A stretch of DNA of 57,802 nt from Pseudomonadota bacterium (lineage in GTDB: Bacteria > Desulfobacterota > Desulfovibrionia > Desulfovibrionales > Desulfovibrionaceae), in the NCBI GenBank assembly GCA_018817515.1, contig JAHIUD010000031.1, positions 1 through 57,802 of the forward strand, written 5' to 3'. The position numbers and the translations under genes were made by a program. The notes under the pieces were generated by a model. That model searched no databases. It saw only the letters and a program-made list of their open reading frames with translations, and was not told where the DNA came from. Position 1 is the stretch's first letter, and each line of letters opens with the position of its first letter. Shown one piece after another: positions 1-8,800 of the stretch.

Positions 1-2
1 AA

Positions 3-1178
3 ACCTTCGTGGTCAGCGAGGCTCAAACTCTGCGCGAAGCTGGTCTGCCTCTCACCGTACACAGCCTTTACGGCCCTATCAACGCCGGGCTGACCATGCA
101 ACCGGAAGGCATGACCGTGGAGCGCCTGGGCTTGGGGCACGCACCGCGCATCATCCTGGCTTTTCTGCTAAGCCTCGTGGCCCAGCCCGTGACCACGCTG
201 TCGCTCTTGGGCCGCGCTTTGTGCTCTCCCGGCGGCGGGCTTGAAAAATACGGTGAGAACCTGCTGGCAGTACTTTGCGGCGTATGTCTGGCGCGCCGGT
301 TCAAAGAACTTGGTGTGGAGCACGTGCACGCAGCCTGGGCCAACGGCTCGGCAACCGCAGCTTGGTGCGCAGCGGAACTCAATGGCCTGACCTTTAGCTT
401 TTCATCCCGCGCGGGCGACGTGCATCCGCCGGACGGGTTGCTGGGCCACAAGCTCGCCAAGACATCCTTCGCCCTGTGCGAGTCCTCCTTCCTGTTGCCG
501 CACCTGCGCAAGTACATTCCCCACACGCCGGACAAGGTTTGCCTGCTCTACGACGTGCTGACCCTGCCACCGGCTGCAGAGGCCCCGGTGCGCATGAATA
601 CTCCGGTTAAAATCTGCGCCGTCGGTCGATTCGTGAAGACTAAGGGTTTCCAGCATCTGGTGGAGGCGCTGTCCCTGGTGCGGGCGCGCGGGCTAGACGC
701 TCGGCTGACCCTGGCGGGTGATGGTCCCTGGATGAAGCCCCTCAGCACGCTGGTGGACCGGCTGAACCTGCGTGAGTCCGTGCGTTTCACCGGGTTTCTG
801 CCCCATAGTCAGGTGCCCACGCTGTTGCTGGAGTCAGACATGCTGGCCATGCCGAGCATCCGCAAACCCAACGGCGATTCCGACGGCCTGCCCACCGTCA
901 TTATAGAGGCGCTGCTGCACCGCGTACCCGTGGTCGCTACGTCCATCGCTGGCATTCCCGATCTGGTCATCGACGGCCAGACCGGGCTACTCACCTCGGA
1001 GGGCGACAGCGAGGCACTGGCCCAGGCCATCATGCGCTATGCGAATGACCGTGAGGGCGCCATCGCTATGGCAGCGCGCGGCCGCGAATTGGCCATGACC
1101 ATGTTCGCGCCGAGGCGCTACGTTAAAACATTTTTCGAGCTGCTTGCAACGCACAGGCAGACCGCAGGGAAGCGCTAG
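3..1178 (+). CDS. GT4-family glycosyltransferase, 5' end cut by window
   Basis: Transfers a sugar from an activated donor to a growing glycan in the cytoplasm; donor and acceptor cannot be read. The frame is open to the window edge and already reads TFVVSEAQTLREAG, which matches the start of GT4 enzymes shortly after their N-terminus, so the true start lies upstream and only a few residues are missing. The C-terminal Rossmann half is clear: KICAVGRFVKTKGFQHL, then a loop with LAGDGPW, then the donor-binding stretch GLPTVIIEALLHRVPVV and IPDLVIDGQTGLL. Two bases separate its stop from the amidotransferase gene, so they are probably co-transcribed. With the WbaP-type transferase at the other end of the region it suggests an exopolysaccharide or glycolipid locus. 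Confidence 0.9.
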   Translation, partial: TFVVSEAQTLREAGLPLTVHSLYGPINAGLTMQPEGMTVERLGLGHAPRIILAFLLSLVAQPVTTLSLLGRALCSPGGGLEKYGENLLAVLCGVCLARRFKELGVEHVHAAWANGSATAAWCAAELNGLTFSFSSRAGDVHPPDGLLGHKLAKTSFALCESSFLLPHLRKYIPHTPDKVCLLYDVLTLPPAAEAPVRMNTPVKICAVGRFVKTKGFQHLVEALSLVRARGLDARLTLAGDGPWMKPLSTLVDRLNLRESVRFTGFLPHSQVPTLLLESDMLAMPSIRKPNGDSDGLPTVIIEALLHRVPVVATSIAGIPDLVIDGQTGLLTSEGDSEALAQAIMRYANDREGAIAMAARGRELAMTMFAPRRYVKTFFELLATHRQTAGKR

Positions 1179-1180
1179 CC

Positions 1181-3097
1181 ATGTGCGGCATCGCGGGCTT
1201 CGTACTTGGCGAGGAGCACGGCACAGGCCTTCCCGCCAACGCCGAAGCGGCTCGGGCGCAGCTTACGGCCATGACTGACACCATGGCCACGCGCGGGCCG
1301 GACGGCCAGGGCCAGTGGATCGAAGGCCCTGTGGCCCTAGGCCACCGCAGGCTGTCCATCATCGACCTGGCAACCGGGGCCCAGCCTATGCAAACCGCGA
1401 GCGGCCGCGTGGTGGTGACCTTCAACGGCGAGATATACAACTTCCGCGAACTGCGCGCCGAGTTGGAGGCCAAAGGTTATCCCTTCGCCACCAACTCCGA
1501 CACCGAGGTGATTTTAAACGGCTGGCTGGCCTGGGGTGAAGCCTGCCTGGATCGCTTCGAGGGCATGTTTGCTTTCGCCCTGTGGGACCGAGGTACGCGT
1601 ACGCTTTTCGCCGCGCGCGACCGTTACGGCAAAAAACCTTTTTTCTACACCCTGCAGAACGGAACCCTAGCCTTCGCCTCGGAGCTCTGCGCCTTGCGTG
1701 TCCTGCCTTTTCTGCACTTCTCCACCACGCACGCGGCCCTGGCCCGCTTTCTCACCTACGAATACTGCCCCACGCCGGAGAGCATCTATAAGGAGGTGCT
1801 GAAACTTCCACCTGCGCACTTCCTCATCTTCAAGCACGGCGCAGTGCACACAGCATCCTACTGGACCCTACCCGTACCGAACGAGACTGCCCAGGCCTCG
1901 GAAGCGGAACTGTCCGAACGGTTGCTGGAGCTTTTGGACAAGGCCGTGGCCCGGCGCTTGGTGAGCGACGTGCCCCTGGGTGTATTTCTGAGCGGCGGGC
2001 TGGACTCATCCCTGGTGGCAGCGCTCATGGCCCGGCACTCGGACCGGGTCAAGACCTTCAGCATAGGCTTCACTGAGGGCAGCTACGACGAATCCAGTTA
2101 TGCGCGACTGGTTGCGAAGCGCCTGGGTACAGACCACTACGAGCGCATCCTCTCCGCACGCGACTGCGGTGCGCTTTTGCCCGACATCGTGTCACGCTTC
2201 GACGAGCCCATGAGTGACCCATCCATCGTGCCGACGTACTTGCTCTCGGCCCTGACGCGGGAGCGGGTCACAGTGGCACTCAGTGGGGATGGCGGCGACG
2301 AGCTCTTCGCCGGCTATGAGACCTTTTACGCGCTGCGCCTGGCCGAGTGGTACAACCGGCTACCAGGTTTCTTGCGCACCGGCGTGGTCGAGCCCCTGGC
2401 CCGGCACCTGCCCATGTCTTCGGGCTATGTGAATCCTAGGCTTGCGGTGCAGACGTTCCTCGACGGTGCAGGTGCCACGCCCTGGCAGCGGGTGCAACGC
2501 TGGCAGACTCCCTTCCGGCCCGAGCTGCTACGCCAAGTCATGACCGATACACCGGGCCTGAACCTTTCGCCCGAGGTGGTTTTGTCCACCACACGGCGCA
2601 TCTACGACGCTTACCCGGCGACCACGCTCCTGGGCAAATGCTTCGCCATGTATGCACGCCAGTTCCTGTTGGACTACATACTGGTGAAGGTGGACCGCTG
2701 TTCCATGATGCATTCCCTTGAGGTACGCGCGCCGCTGCTGGACCGCGACGTGGCAGAATTCGTTTGGCGGTTGCCGCTGGACATGAAGCTGCGGGGGATG
2801 ACCGGTAAGTATTTACTGCGCAAGGCCGCGGCCGGGTTAGTGCCGGATGAGGTGCTGCGCAGGCCCAAGCGGGGCTTTCTCATCCCCGTGGCCGAGTGGC
2901 TGCGCAACGTACTGCGCCCGCTGATGGAGGACCTGCTGAGCGAAGCGGCGCTCAGGCGGCAGGGGATCTTCGAGCCCAAGGCCGTGGCGCGGCTCATGGA
3001 TGAGCACCTTCGCGGCCAGGCGGACCACCGGCGGCCCCTATGGACGCTCCTAGTGCTACAGCTGTGGCTGCGCAAGAACACGCCGACCATAGTTTGA
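1181..3097 (+). CDS. asnB: Asparagine synthase (glutamine-hydrolysing) / amidotransferase
   Basis: Class-II glutamine amidotransferase joined to an ATP-dependent asparagine-synthetase domain, 638 residues, the usual family length. Met-Cys-Gly-Ile places the nucleophile Cys at residue 2, exposed once Met is removed. RRLSIIDL and FNGEIYNF mark the glutaminase fold (about 2-215). SGGLDSS (about 271-277) is the PP-loop that binds ATP, and SGDGGDELFAGYE follows further on. Family members either make asparagine or, in exopolysaccharide and exosortase loci, amidate sugars or other acceptors. The start two bases after a glycosyltransferase favours the second role, but the sequence cannot decide. Confidence 0.9.
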   Translation: MCGIAGFVLGEEHGTGLPANAEAARAQLTAMTDTMATRGPDGQGQWIEGPVALGHRRLSIIDLATGAQPMQTASGRVVVTFNGEIYNFRELRAELEAKGYPFATNSDTEVILNGWLAWGEACLDRFEGMFAFALWDRGTRTLFAARDRYGKKPFFYTLQNGTLAFASELCALRVLPFLHFSTTHAALARFLTYEYCPTPESIYKEVLKLPPAHFLIFKHGAVHTASYWTLPVPNETAQASEAELSERLLELLDKAVARRLVSDVPLGVFLSGGLDSSLVAALMARHSDRVKTFSIGFTEGSYDESSYARLVAKRLGTDHYERILSARDCGALLPDIVSRFDEPMSDPSIVPTYLLSALTRERVTVALSGDGGDELFAGYETFYALRLAEWYNRLPGFLRTGVVEPLARHLPMSSGYVNPRLAVQTFLDGAGATPWQRVQRWQTPFRPELLRQVMTDTPGLNLSPEVVLSTTRRIYDAYPATTLLGKCFAMYARQFLLDYILVKVDRCSMMHSLEVRAPLLDRDVAEFVWRLPLDMKLRGMTGKYLLRKAAAGLVPDEVLRRPKRGFLIPVAEWLRNVLRPLMEDLLSEAALRRQGIFEPKAVARLMDEHLRGQADHRRPLWTLLVLQLWLRKNTPTIV

Positions 3098-3102
3098 ATG
3101 CA

Positions 3103-3123
3103 CCTAGCAAGGGTGACGCTAGG
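3103..3123. terminator. Short hairpin between convergent genes
   Basis: CCTAGC at 3103-3108 pairs with GCTAGG at 3118-3123 across a 9-base loop, in the 27-base gap between the convergent asnB-like and SDR genes. The position suits a bidirectional terminator. The stem is only 6 bp and lacks a T-tract, so this is weak. Confidence 0.35.
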
Positions 3124-3124
3124 C

Positions 3125-4111
3125 TCAACCGGGCAATAGACCCTTTTCACGGCACCAGTCGATGGTCTCGGCTGCGCCTTGCGCAAGCCCGCGCCTGGGC
3201 GTGAAGCCGATGGCGCTCTCCGTCCGAGTGCAGTCCAACAGCCAGCCGGGGGCTAAGGCCTCGCGGCATTTGTCAAAGGTCAGATGTGAGGTAGGCAGGC
3301 CCAGCATGTTTAGCAGGGTGTTGCTTAGGGCCACAATATATAGCGCCGGGGCAGGGGGGTGCAGCACGCGCACACGCCGTCCCAAGGCCGAGCCGAATAC
3401 CTCGGCGTAGTCTTCCCATATGAGTTTTTGCGGCCCGGCGAAATGCAGCACACTCCCGCCTGGCTTCCTGCCCGCAATATTCGCCAGTACCAGGCACAGG
3501 CCGTCAACCAGATCGTCCACGTGCACAATGCTGAAGCGCTGCCCCGCAGGGCCGGAAGTGGGCAAGATCCCTTTGACCATACAACGGTAGAGCGGTACAA
3601 AGGCCGTGTCACCTGGGCCGTAAACCATGGCCGGACGCGCCACCACCACCGGACGATGGCCGGCCAGCTCCAGCACGGTGCGTTCGCCCAGCAGCTTGGA
3701 GAATCCGTACCGCGACATCGGCGCGGGCTGGTCCGTTTCCCGCAGGCCTGGCAGCTCGTTGCTGGGCCCGACCGCCGCTTGGCTCGAAACATATAGCAAG
3801 GCCGTGTGCTTCGGTGCATAGCGGTCCACCGCGTCGGCCACGGCCTGGGTGAGGACCTCGTTCACGCGCAGAAATCCCCGCGCAGTGAAGGCCTTAGTCT
3901 GCCCGGCCACATGGACCACAGCGTCGGCTCCGGCGACGGCTTGGCGCAGGAACTGCCCGTCGGACAGTTCGCCCTGGCGGCGTACCACTGCGGCAGAAAG
4001 CAGCGGAGCCTCGCGCCGCACCAGAGCTGTAACGATGTGATTGGCTGCCGCCAGGCGGTTGGCCAATCGCGTGCCAATGAACCCCGTGGCCCCGGTAATG
4101 ACGATGTTCAC
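3125..4111 (-). CDS. NAD(P)-dependent epimerase/dehydratase (extended SDR)
   Basis: A 328-residue extended short-chain dehydrogenase. The N-terminus MNIVITGATGFIGTRLANRL holds the GxxGxxG cofactor loop, and YGFSKLLGE carries the catalytic Tyr-xxx-Lys. Relatives act on nucleotide sugars, dihydroflavonols or 3-beta-hydroxysteroid-like substrates. It is the last gene of the leftward operon, nine bases after the GNAT-like gene, so it may reduce or epimerise a product linked to the giant synthase. The substrate is unknown. Confidence 0.85.
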   Translation of the reverse strand: MNIVITGATGFIGTRLANRLAAANHIVTALVRREAPLLSAAVVRRQGELSDGQFLRQAVAGADAVVHVAGQTKAFTARGFLRVNEVLTQAVADAVDRYAPKHTALLYVSSQAAVGPSNELPGLRETDQPAPMSRYGFSKLLGERTVLELAGHRPVVVARPAMVYGPGDTAFVPLYRCMVKGILPTSGPAGQRFSIVHVDDLVDGLCLVLANIAGRKPGGSVLHFAGPQKLIWEDYAEVFGSALGRRVRVLHPPAPALYIVALSNTLLNMLGLPTSHLTFDKCREALAPGWLLDCTRTESAIGFTPRRGLAQGAAETIDWCREKGLLPG

Positions 4112-4120
4112 GACGTCCGC

Positions 4121-5239
4121 CTACAGGTCCTGACGGTAAATGCGGTAGCGCTTATTCTGCCTGCCGCCGAAGTCCTTAAGCAGCAGGTTGATGGAGTCGT
4201 TGTCCTCCAGGGTCCAGCCCGCCTCAAGGTAGTGGTACTGCTGCTTCTTGTTCTGCAATTCCATCACGTAGTCCAGCAGCACGAGGGGCAGGCCCAACTG
4301 CCGGAACTCCGGCTTGATGCCGAAGAGTAGCGCGCGCGTGCCGCGTATTTCGTTCTTGTACAGCAGATATTTCACCACCCCGGTGAGGCCCAGAGAACCA
4401 TCGAACCGTTTAAGCAGTGGATTCACGTCAGGCAGCACCAGGGATATGGCCACGGGCTCACCCTCAACGTTGATGAAGAAGGCCATGTCCTCGTCGAGGA
4501 TGGGCATGAGGCTTTCGGCCATGAGGGACACTTCATCCGGACTCATGGGTGTGAAGCCCCAGTTCTGCCCCCAGGATTCCTCGTACAGTCGGCACATGAG
4601 CTCCACATCCGCGTGTAGGTCCTTCTTGCTGGCGTGGCGGATGGTTATCTCGCCCTTTTCGCGCAGGCGCCGAGCGGTATTGGTCAGAACATCCGGTGCA
4701 TTGTGCCCGCTCAAAAACATAAATGTCAGAAGGTCCTTCTCCTTGACCTGCCCGCAGTCCTCTACCAAGAGCGGGTACCAGGGAGGATTGTAGGGCATCA
4801 TGATGGTAGGAGGAGTGTCGAAACCCTCGACCAGCATGCCTATCTCATAATTCGTAGAAGGGTTGAACGGCCCGCGCATGCAAGCCAGACCTTTGGACAA
4901 GCACCATTGGCGCGCTGCGTCGAAAAGCGCCGTAGCGACCTCCTGGTCCTTCTCGCACTCGAAAAATCCCCAAGCCCCGGCAAGCTCGCCTTGGTACTCA
5001 ATGAAGGCCATATCCATGATGGCCGCGATGCGGCCCACCACCGTGCCCCCACGGTCAGCCAGAAAGAGCTCGCGCTCGGCCTTGGCCCACACGGGGTGCC
5101 CGGCCGAAAGCAGGGTGCGTACTTCCTTGCGAAGCGGTGCAACCCAGTTGGGATCATTTTTCTGCACGCTCCAAGCCACATCGATGAACGCGGTCAGATC
5201 CGCATCGGTGCAAACGGTTCGCACGCGTAAATCACTCAT
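4121..5239 (-). CDS. GNAT-fold N-acetyltransferase-like protein (YghO type)
   Basis: A 372-residue cytoplasmic protein resembling E. coli YghO-type proteins, which carry a GNAT-like acyl-CoA fold. Visible hallmarks are an N-terminal DPNWVAPLRKEVRTLL, the strand FLADRGGTVVGRIAAI, the conserved GPFNPSTNYEIGMLVEGFD, and a C-terminal half with EESWGQNWGFTPMS and FGIKPEFRQLGLPLVLLDY. This group is often found with polyketide or lipid loci, but no reaction is established. Its ATG overlaps the stop of the phosphopantetheinyl transferase gene (ATGA), indicating translational coupling. Acyl transfer onto the lipid or polyketide product is plausible but inferred. Confidence 0.75.
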   Translation of the reverse strand: MSDLRVRTVCTDADLTAFIDVAWSVQKNDPNWVAPLRKEVRTLLSAGHPVWAKAERELFLADRGGTVVGRIAAIMDMAFIEYQGELAGAWGFFECEKDQEVATALFDAARQWCLSKGLACMRGPFNPSTNYEIGMLVEGFDTPPTIMMPYNPPWYPLLVEDCGQVKEKDLLTFMFLSGHNAPDVLTNTARRLREKGEITIRHASKKDLHADVELMCRLYEESWGQNWGFTPMSPDEVSLMAESLMPILDEDMAFFINVEGEPVAISLVLPDVNPLLKRFDGSLGLTGVVKYLLYKNEIRGTRALLFGIKPEFRQLGLPLVLLDYVMELQNKKQQYHYLEAGWTLEDNDSINLLLKDFGGRQNKRYRIYRQDL

Positions 5240-5898
5240 TGCTCGACTCCATAATGCTCCGGCTTTAGCCCACCTGCAACGGCCACGGAAATCCAGCCGT
5301 TAGGCAGGCGTTCAGCAAGGGCTGGCAGGATCAAGGCTGGGGCGCGCACCTCACAGGCGAAGCCTTGGAGGGTTGGTTGAAATACGGCGGCGGTGAGCTC
5401 GATGGGCTCCACGCGGTTGAACCCGATGCCCAGTGCCTTGGCCGCGGCCTCCTTGAGGCTCCAGAGCAAGCTCAAAGCATCGGGGACTTCGGGACAAAAG
5501 GCAAGCGCGGCCCGGCGCTCCTCGGGGGTGAACACGCGGTCTTCGGGATAGGGTGGGACAAATTCAGCGGCGCTAGCCGCGTCCACACCAAGGCCCGGCG
5601 CGGCGGATACCGCCGCCCAAAGCTGCCCGGCGAGGCTGGTGTAAGAGACGCTAAAGCCAAGTGGTGTGCCGTCTACGGCTAGCAGCAGAGGCCGGCCCAG
5701 GCTCGAGCGGCCAAGCTTCAGACCCAGTGTAGCTGGGTCGGTTGAGGTCAAGCCCAACTCAGCCAAGCCCAGCCCGGCCAGGGCCGCCCGGTCAAAGGCA
5801 AGACTCCCAACTCGGCCGATCCAGATGTCACATCCAGCAAGGGTTCTAAACCGCGCCTTTTCCGCCAGCATCACGCGCGCCGTCCTATTTGCGGTCAA
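5236..5898 (-). CDS. 4'-phosphopantetheinyl transferase
   Basis: Moves the phosphopantetheine arm from coenzyme A onto the serine of acyl carrier proteins. The 220-residue protein has the Sfp-type signature pair: LGVDAASAAEF (GVD magnesium motif) and WSLKEAAAKALGIGF (WSxKEAxxK). It overlaps the 3' end of the synthase gene by 14 bases, so the obvious target is the tandem ACPs of that synthase. The arrangement parallels PfaE beside Pfa polyunsaturated-fatty-acid synthases. The N-terminal half is divergent, as is usual in the family. Confidence 0.88.
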   Translation of the reverse strand: MTANRTARVMLAEKARFRTLAGCDIWIGRVGSLAFDRAALAGLGLAELGLTSTDPATLGLKLGRSSLGRPLLLAVDGTPLGFSVSYTSLAGQLWAAVSAAPGLGVDAASAAEFVPPYPEDRVFTPEERRAALAFCPEVPDALSLLWSLKEAAAKALGIGFNRVEPIELTAAVFQPTLQGFACEVRAPALILPALAERLPNGWISVAVAGGLKPEHYGVEQ

Positions 5899-8800
5899 TG
5901 AAACGCATGGCCAGTCCCTCGACGCACATGAGCGGTTCGCCGCCCGCGCTGAAGCCGCAAGCGTCCCACAACTGGTGTCCTAGATTGTCCTCGCGCAGGC
6001 TGGCCTCAAGGCGCAGGGGCTCGCCGTCGACGCAGCGCCGGGCCACGGCCAGCTTCCCGATGCCCACGGGCAATGGCTGCACGCGCTCAGCTCCGCCGCA
6101 AACTAGGCGCTGCATGAACACTAGCTGCATGAGCGCCTCCAGAAGGTAAGGTGAATATGCGAAGGGTGCGGAGGTGCCGGCCACGTCCTGAGAGATGCGG
6201 TAGGTCATAGTCGCGGCAATGCGCTCCGGCGTGGCGCCCAAGAGCTCGTCGATCATCCTGTAGCGCTCGGTCTGTCCGGTATTGGCCTCGTAGATAGCTA
6301 GCACCTCAGGTTTGGACAGCGCCACGCCTACGATCGGGGCGTTCGCGTCGAATCCCACAGGCGGGCTCAAGAGCGCGCGCGCGCCCGCCAGCACAACGCG
6401 TCCCTCGTAATTGGTAGTCCAGCGGCCTAGCTGGCGGCCCTTGGGCGAGATATCTTCACTCTCGAACCGAACCTCGGCCCGCAACTGCGGCCCGTTCGGA
6501 TCGGCCAGACCAGCCTTGATGCGCACGTTGCGAGTCAGGCCTGGCGCGCAGGGCAGCATGTCAAGTAGGCGCAGGTTTTCCATACCCACGGGCACAAGAT
6601 GAGGCGCTAGGGTCAGCGCCGCCTCGAAGAAAGTCTCCACCACCATGACGGCGGAGAAGATGGGCGCGGGCAGGGATTTGAACGGCCGGTGGTCCTGGAG
6701 CCAAAAGTCTCGTTTATGCGACACCTGGCGGGCGCACACTGCCGCCACGGGCGCCAGGGACGTCAAACGCGCGGCGTCGAGCATAGGCGCATGGGCCACA
6801 CCGAGCACGCGTCCGGCATCGGCCTCGCTGACGGGTGCGGCCAGAGGGGCCACGGTGAGGGCGCCGAGCATTCGTCGGGCGAAGAGCACGTTAGGCGTGG
6901 CGGCGTCAAAGACCGAAAACTCCCGTGTGAAGAGCGCGGCCAACTCGTCGACCTCCACATAGGCCTGACCCATGCCTTTGCGGTCCATGAGTTTGCGAAT
7001 CTCCGCGCCGGAGGCCATGCCAACGCCGCCCACGGGTGGCAGCCAGAATGTTTTAACCGCCACGCCCACGCGCGCAAGCCCGGCCAGATGCGAGGCCATG
7101 GCGCGGTTGCCACAGCAGTAGTTGGCCTGGCCAACGTTACCGTGCCAGGCCGCCACAGAGGAAAAGGCCATGACGTAGCGCAGGCCCGGGCCAGCGGCCG
7201 CAGTCAGATTACGCAGTCCGCCGAGCTTCACAGCCAAGACGTCCGCAAACTCGCTCTCGCTCATCATAGCCAGGAATTTATCGCGCAGAAAGCCCGCGCC
7301 ATGGATCACGCCGTCGATGCAACCGTGGGCCTTGGTTACCTCGGCCAGCACCCGCGCCACTGTTTTGGCGTCGGTCACATCGCAGGGGCGGTATTCGGCC
7401 CGGGAACCCAGGCGCTGTAGACGCTCCATGGTCTCGCGCTCGATTTTACCCTCCGATCCGCGCCCCAGGAGCACCAGCCGCACGTCCAACGGCGCGAGGC
7501 ATTCCAGCAGCCGGGCGGTGACGCCCTTGGCCCCGCCGGAGGCCACCACAACATCACCGGAGCGCACGGTCATGTCCCCTTCACCAGGCAATTGTCCAGG
7601 CAGTGGACCGGGGATAAACTGCGGCGTCAGCACCGCGCCGGCGCATACAAGGCGCTCCACCGGGCCCTGTTGGACCAAGGCGTCCAGCGTTGCCTGGGCC
7701 GGGTCCGCACCCTTGGCTACGCGCAGACACAGGCAGCGCACGGCCTTGTACTCCTGTGCCAGTGTGAGCAGCATGCCGAGCACGCCCTCGAAATACAGGC
7801 GTAGCGGCTCACCGTGATACGCATCCTCAACCAACACGACACAAAACTTGCGCTCCGGGCTAGTGACGAACTCCTTCAGCCGGGCGAAGGTCTGCGCCAA
7901 AAGCGCGTCCAGATTGGCGCTGCTCACCTGCCTGAACCCGGCCGTCAGAAGCAGTCCTGCGGGCTTCGCCTCCTTGTCCAGATGCCGGGCCACATCGGCC
8001 GTTGCGGACCTCATGCCCAAGCCCTCCGCCAGCGCGTCCGCCAGGGCCGAAACGCCATCCCCTGCGGGGCTTGCGGCTAGCAGGGTCTTGCCTTCAAGCC
8101 CTTCTGGTAAGGCGCAGGGGGACAGGGCGCAAGGCGCGTCCTCGGCGTGGTAACGCGCCACAGGCTGGAAGCCGCCCGTACCCGTCTCGACTTCGCCGCC
8201 CTTGACTTCCCCGCTCAGGGTTTCGCTGTTGACAACGTCGGTCACGGTCGCGCCGTTTACGACAAAGCCGGAGCTAGCTGCGGCCGAACGCTCGGAAATC
8301 CGCTCGGCCAACTCCCGCACGGTCTGCACGCCCACAAAGTCCTCAATGCGCAGCTCGATGCCGAAGGTCTGCTCAGCTTGCTCCATGATCACCGGAAGTC
8401 GGCTGGAGCGGATGGCCAGATCCTGACGGATGTCCATGCCCGGCTCGATCTCTTCGCGTTCGTAGCCTGTGGCTTCCATGATGATGCGGATGATGCCTTC
8501 AAGGTGGTCGGTGGTCTCATCGTGGCCGGCTGCACCGCCGGCATTGCCGCTTGCGGTGGCGACAGCGTTGGCGGGTCTGACGATGTCGGTCATTGTTTCG
8601 CCACGGGCAACACCGGGCGCGCCTGTTCCATTCACTAATGTGCGGGGAACAGTATCGTCAACGCGTCCGCTTATGCACGCGGCAAGCTGGCGCACGGTCT
8701 GCACGCCAACAAAGTCCTCAATGCGCAGTTCGATGCCGAAGGTCTGCTCAGCCTGCTCCATGATCACCGGAAGTCGGCTGGAACGGATGGCCAGATCTTG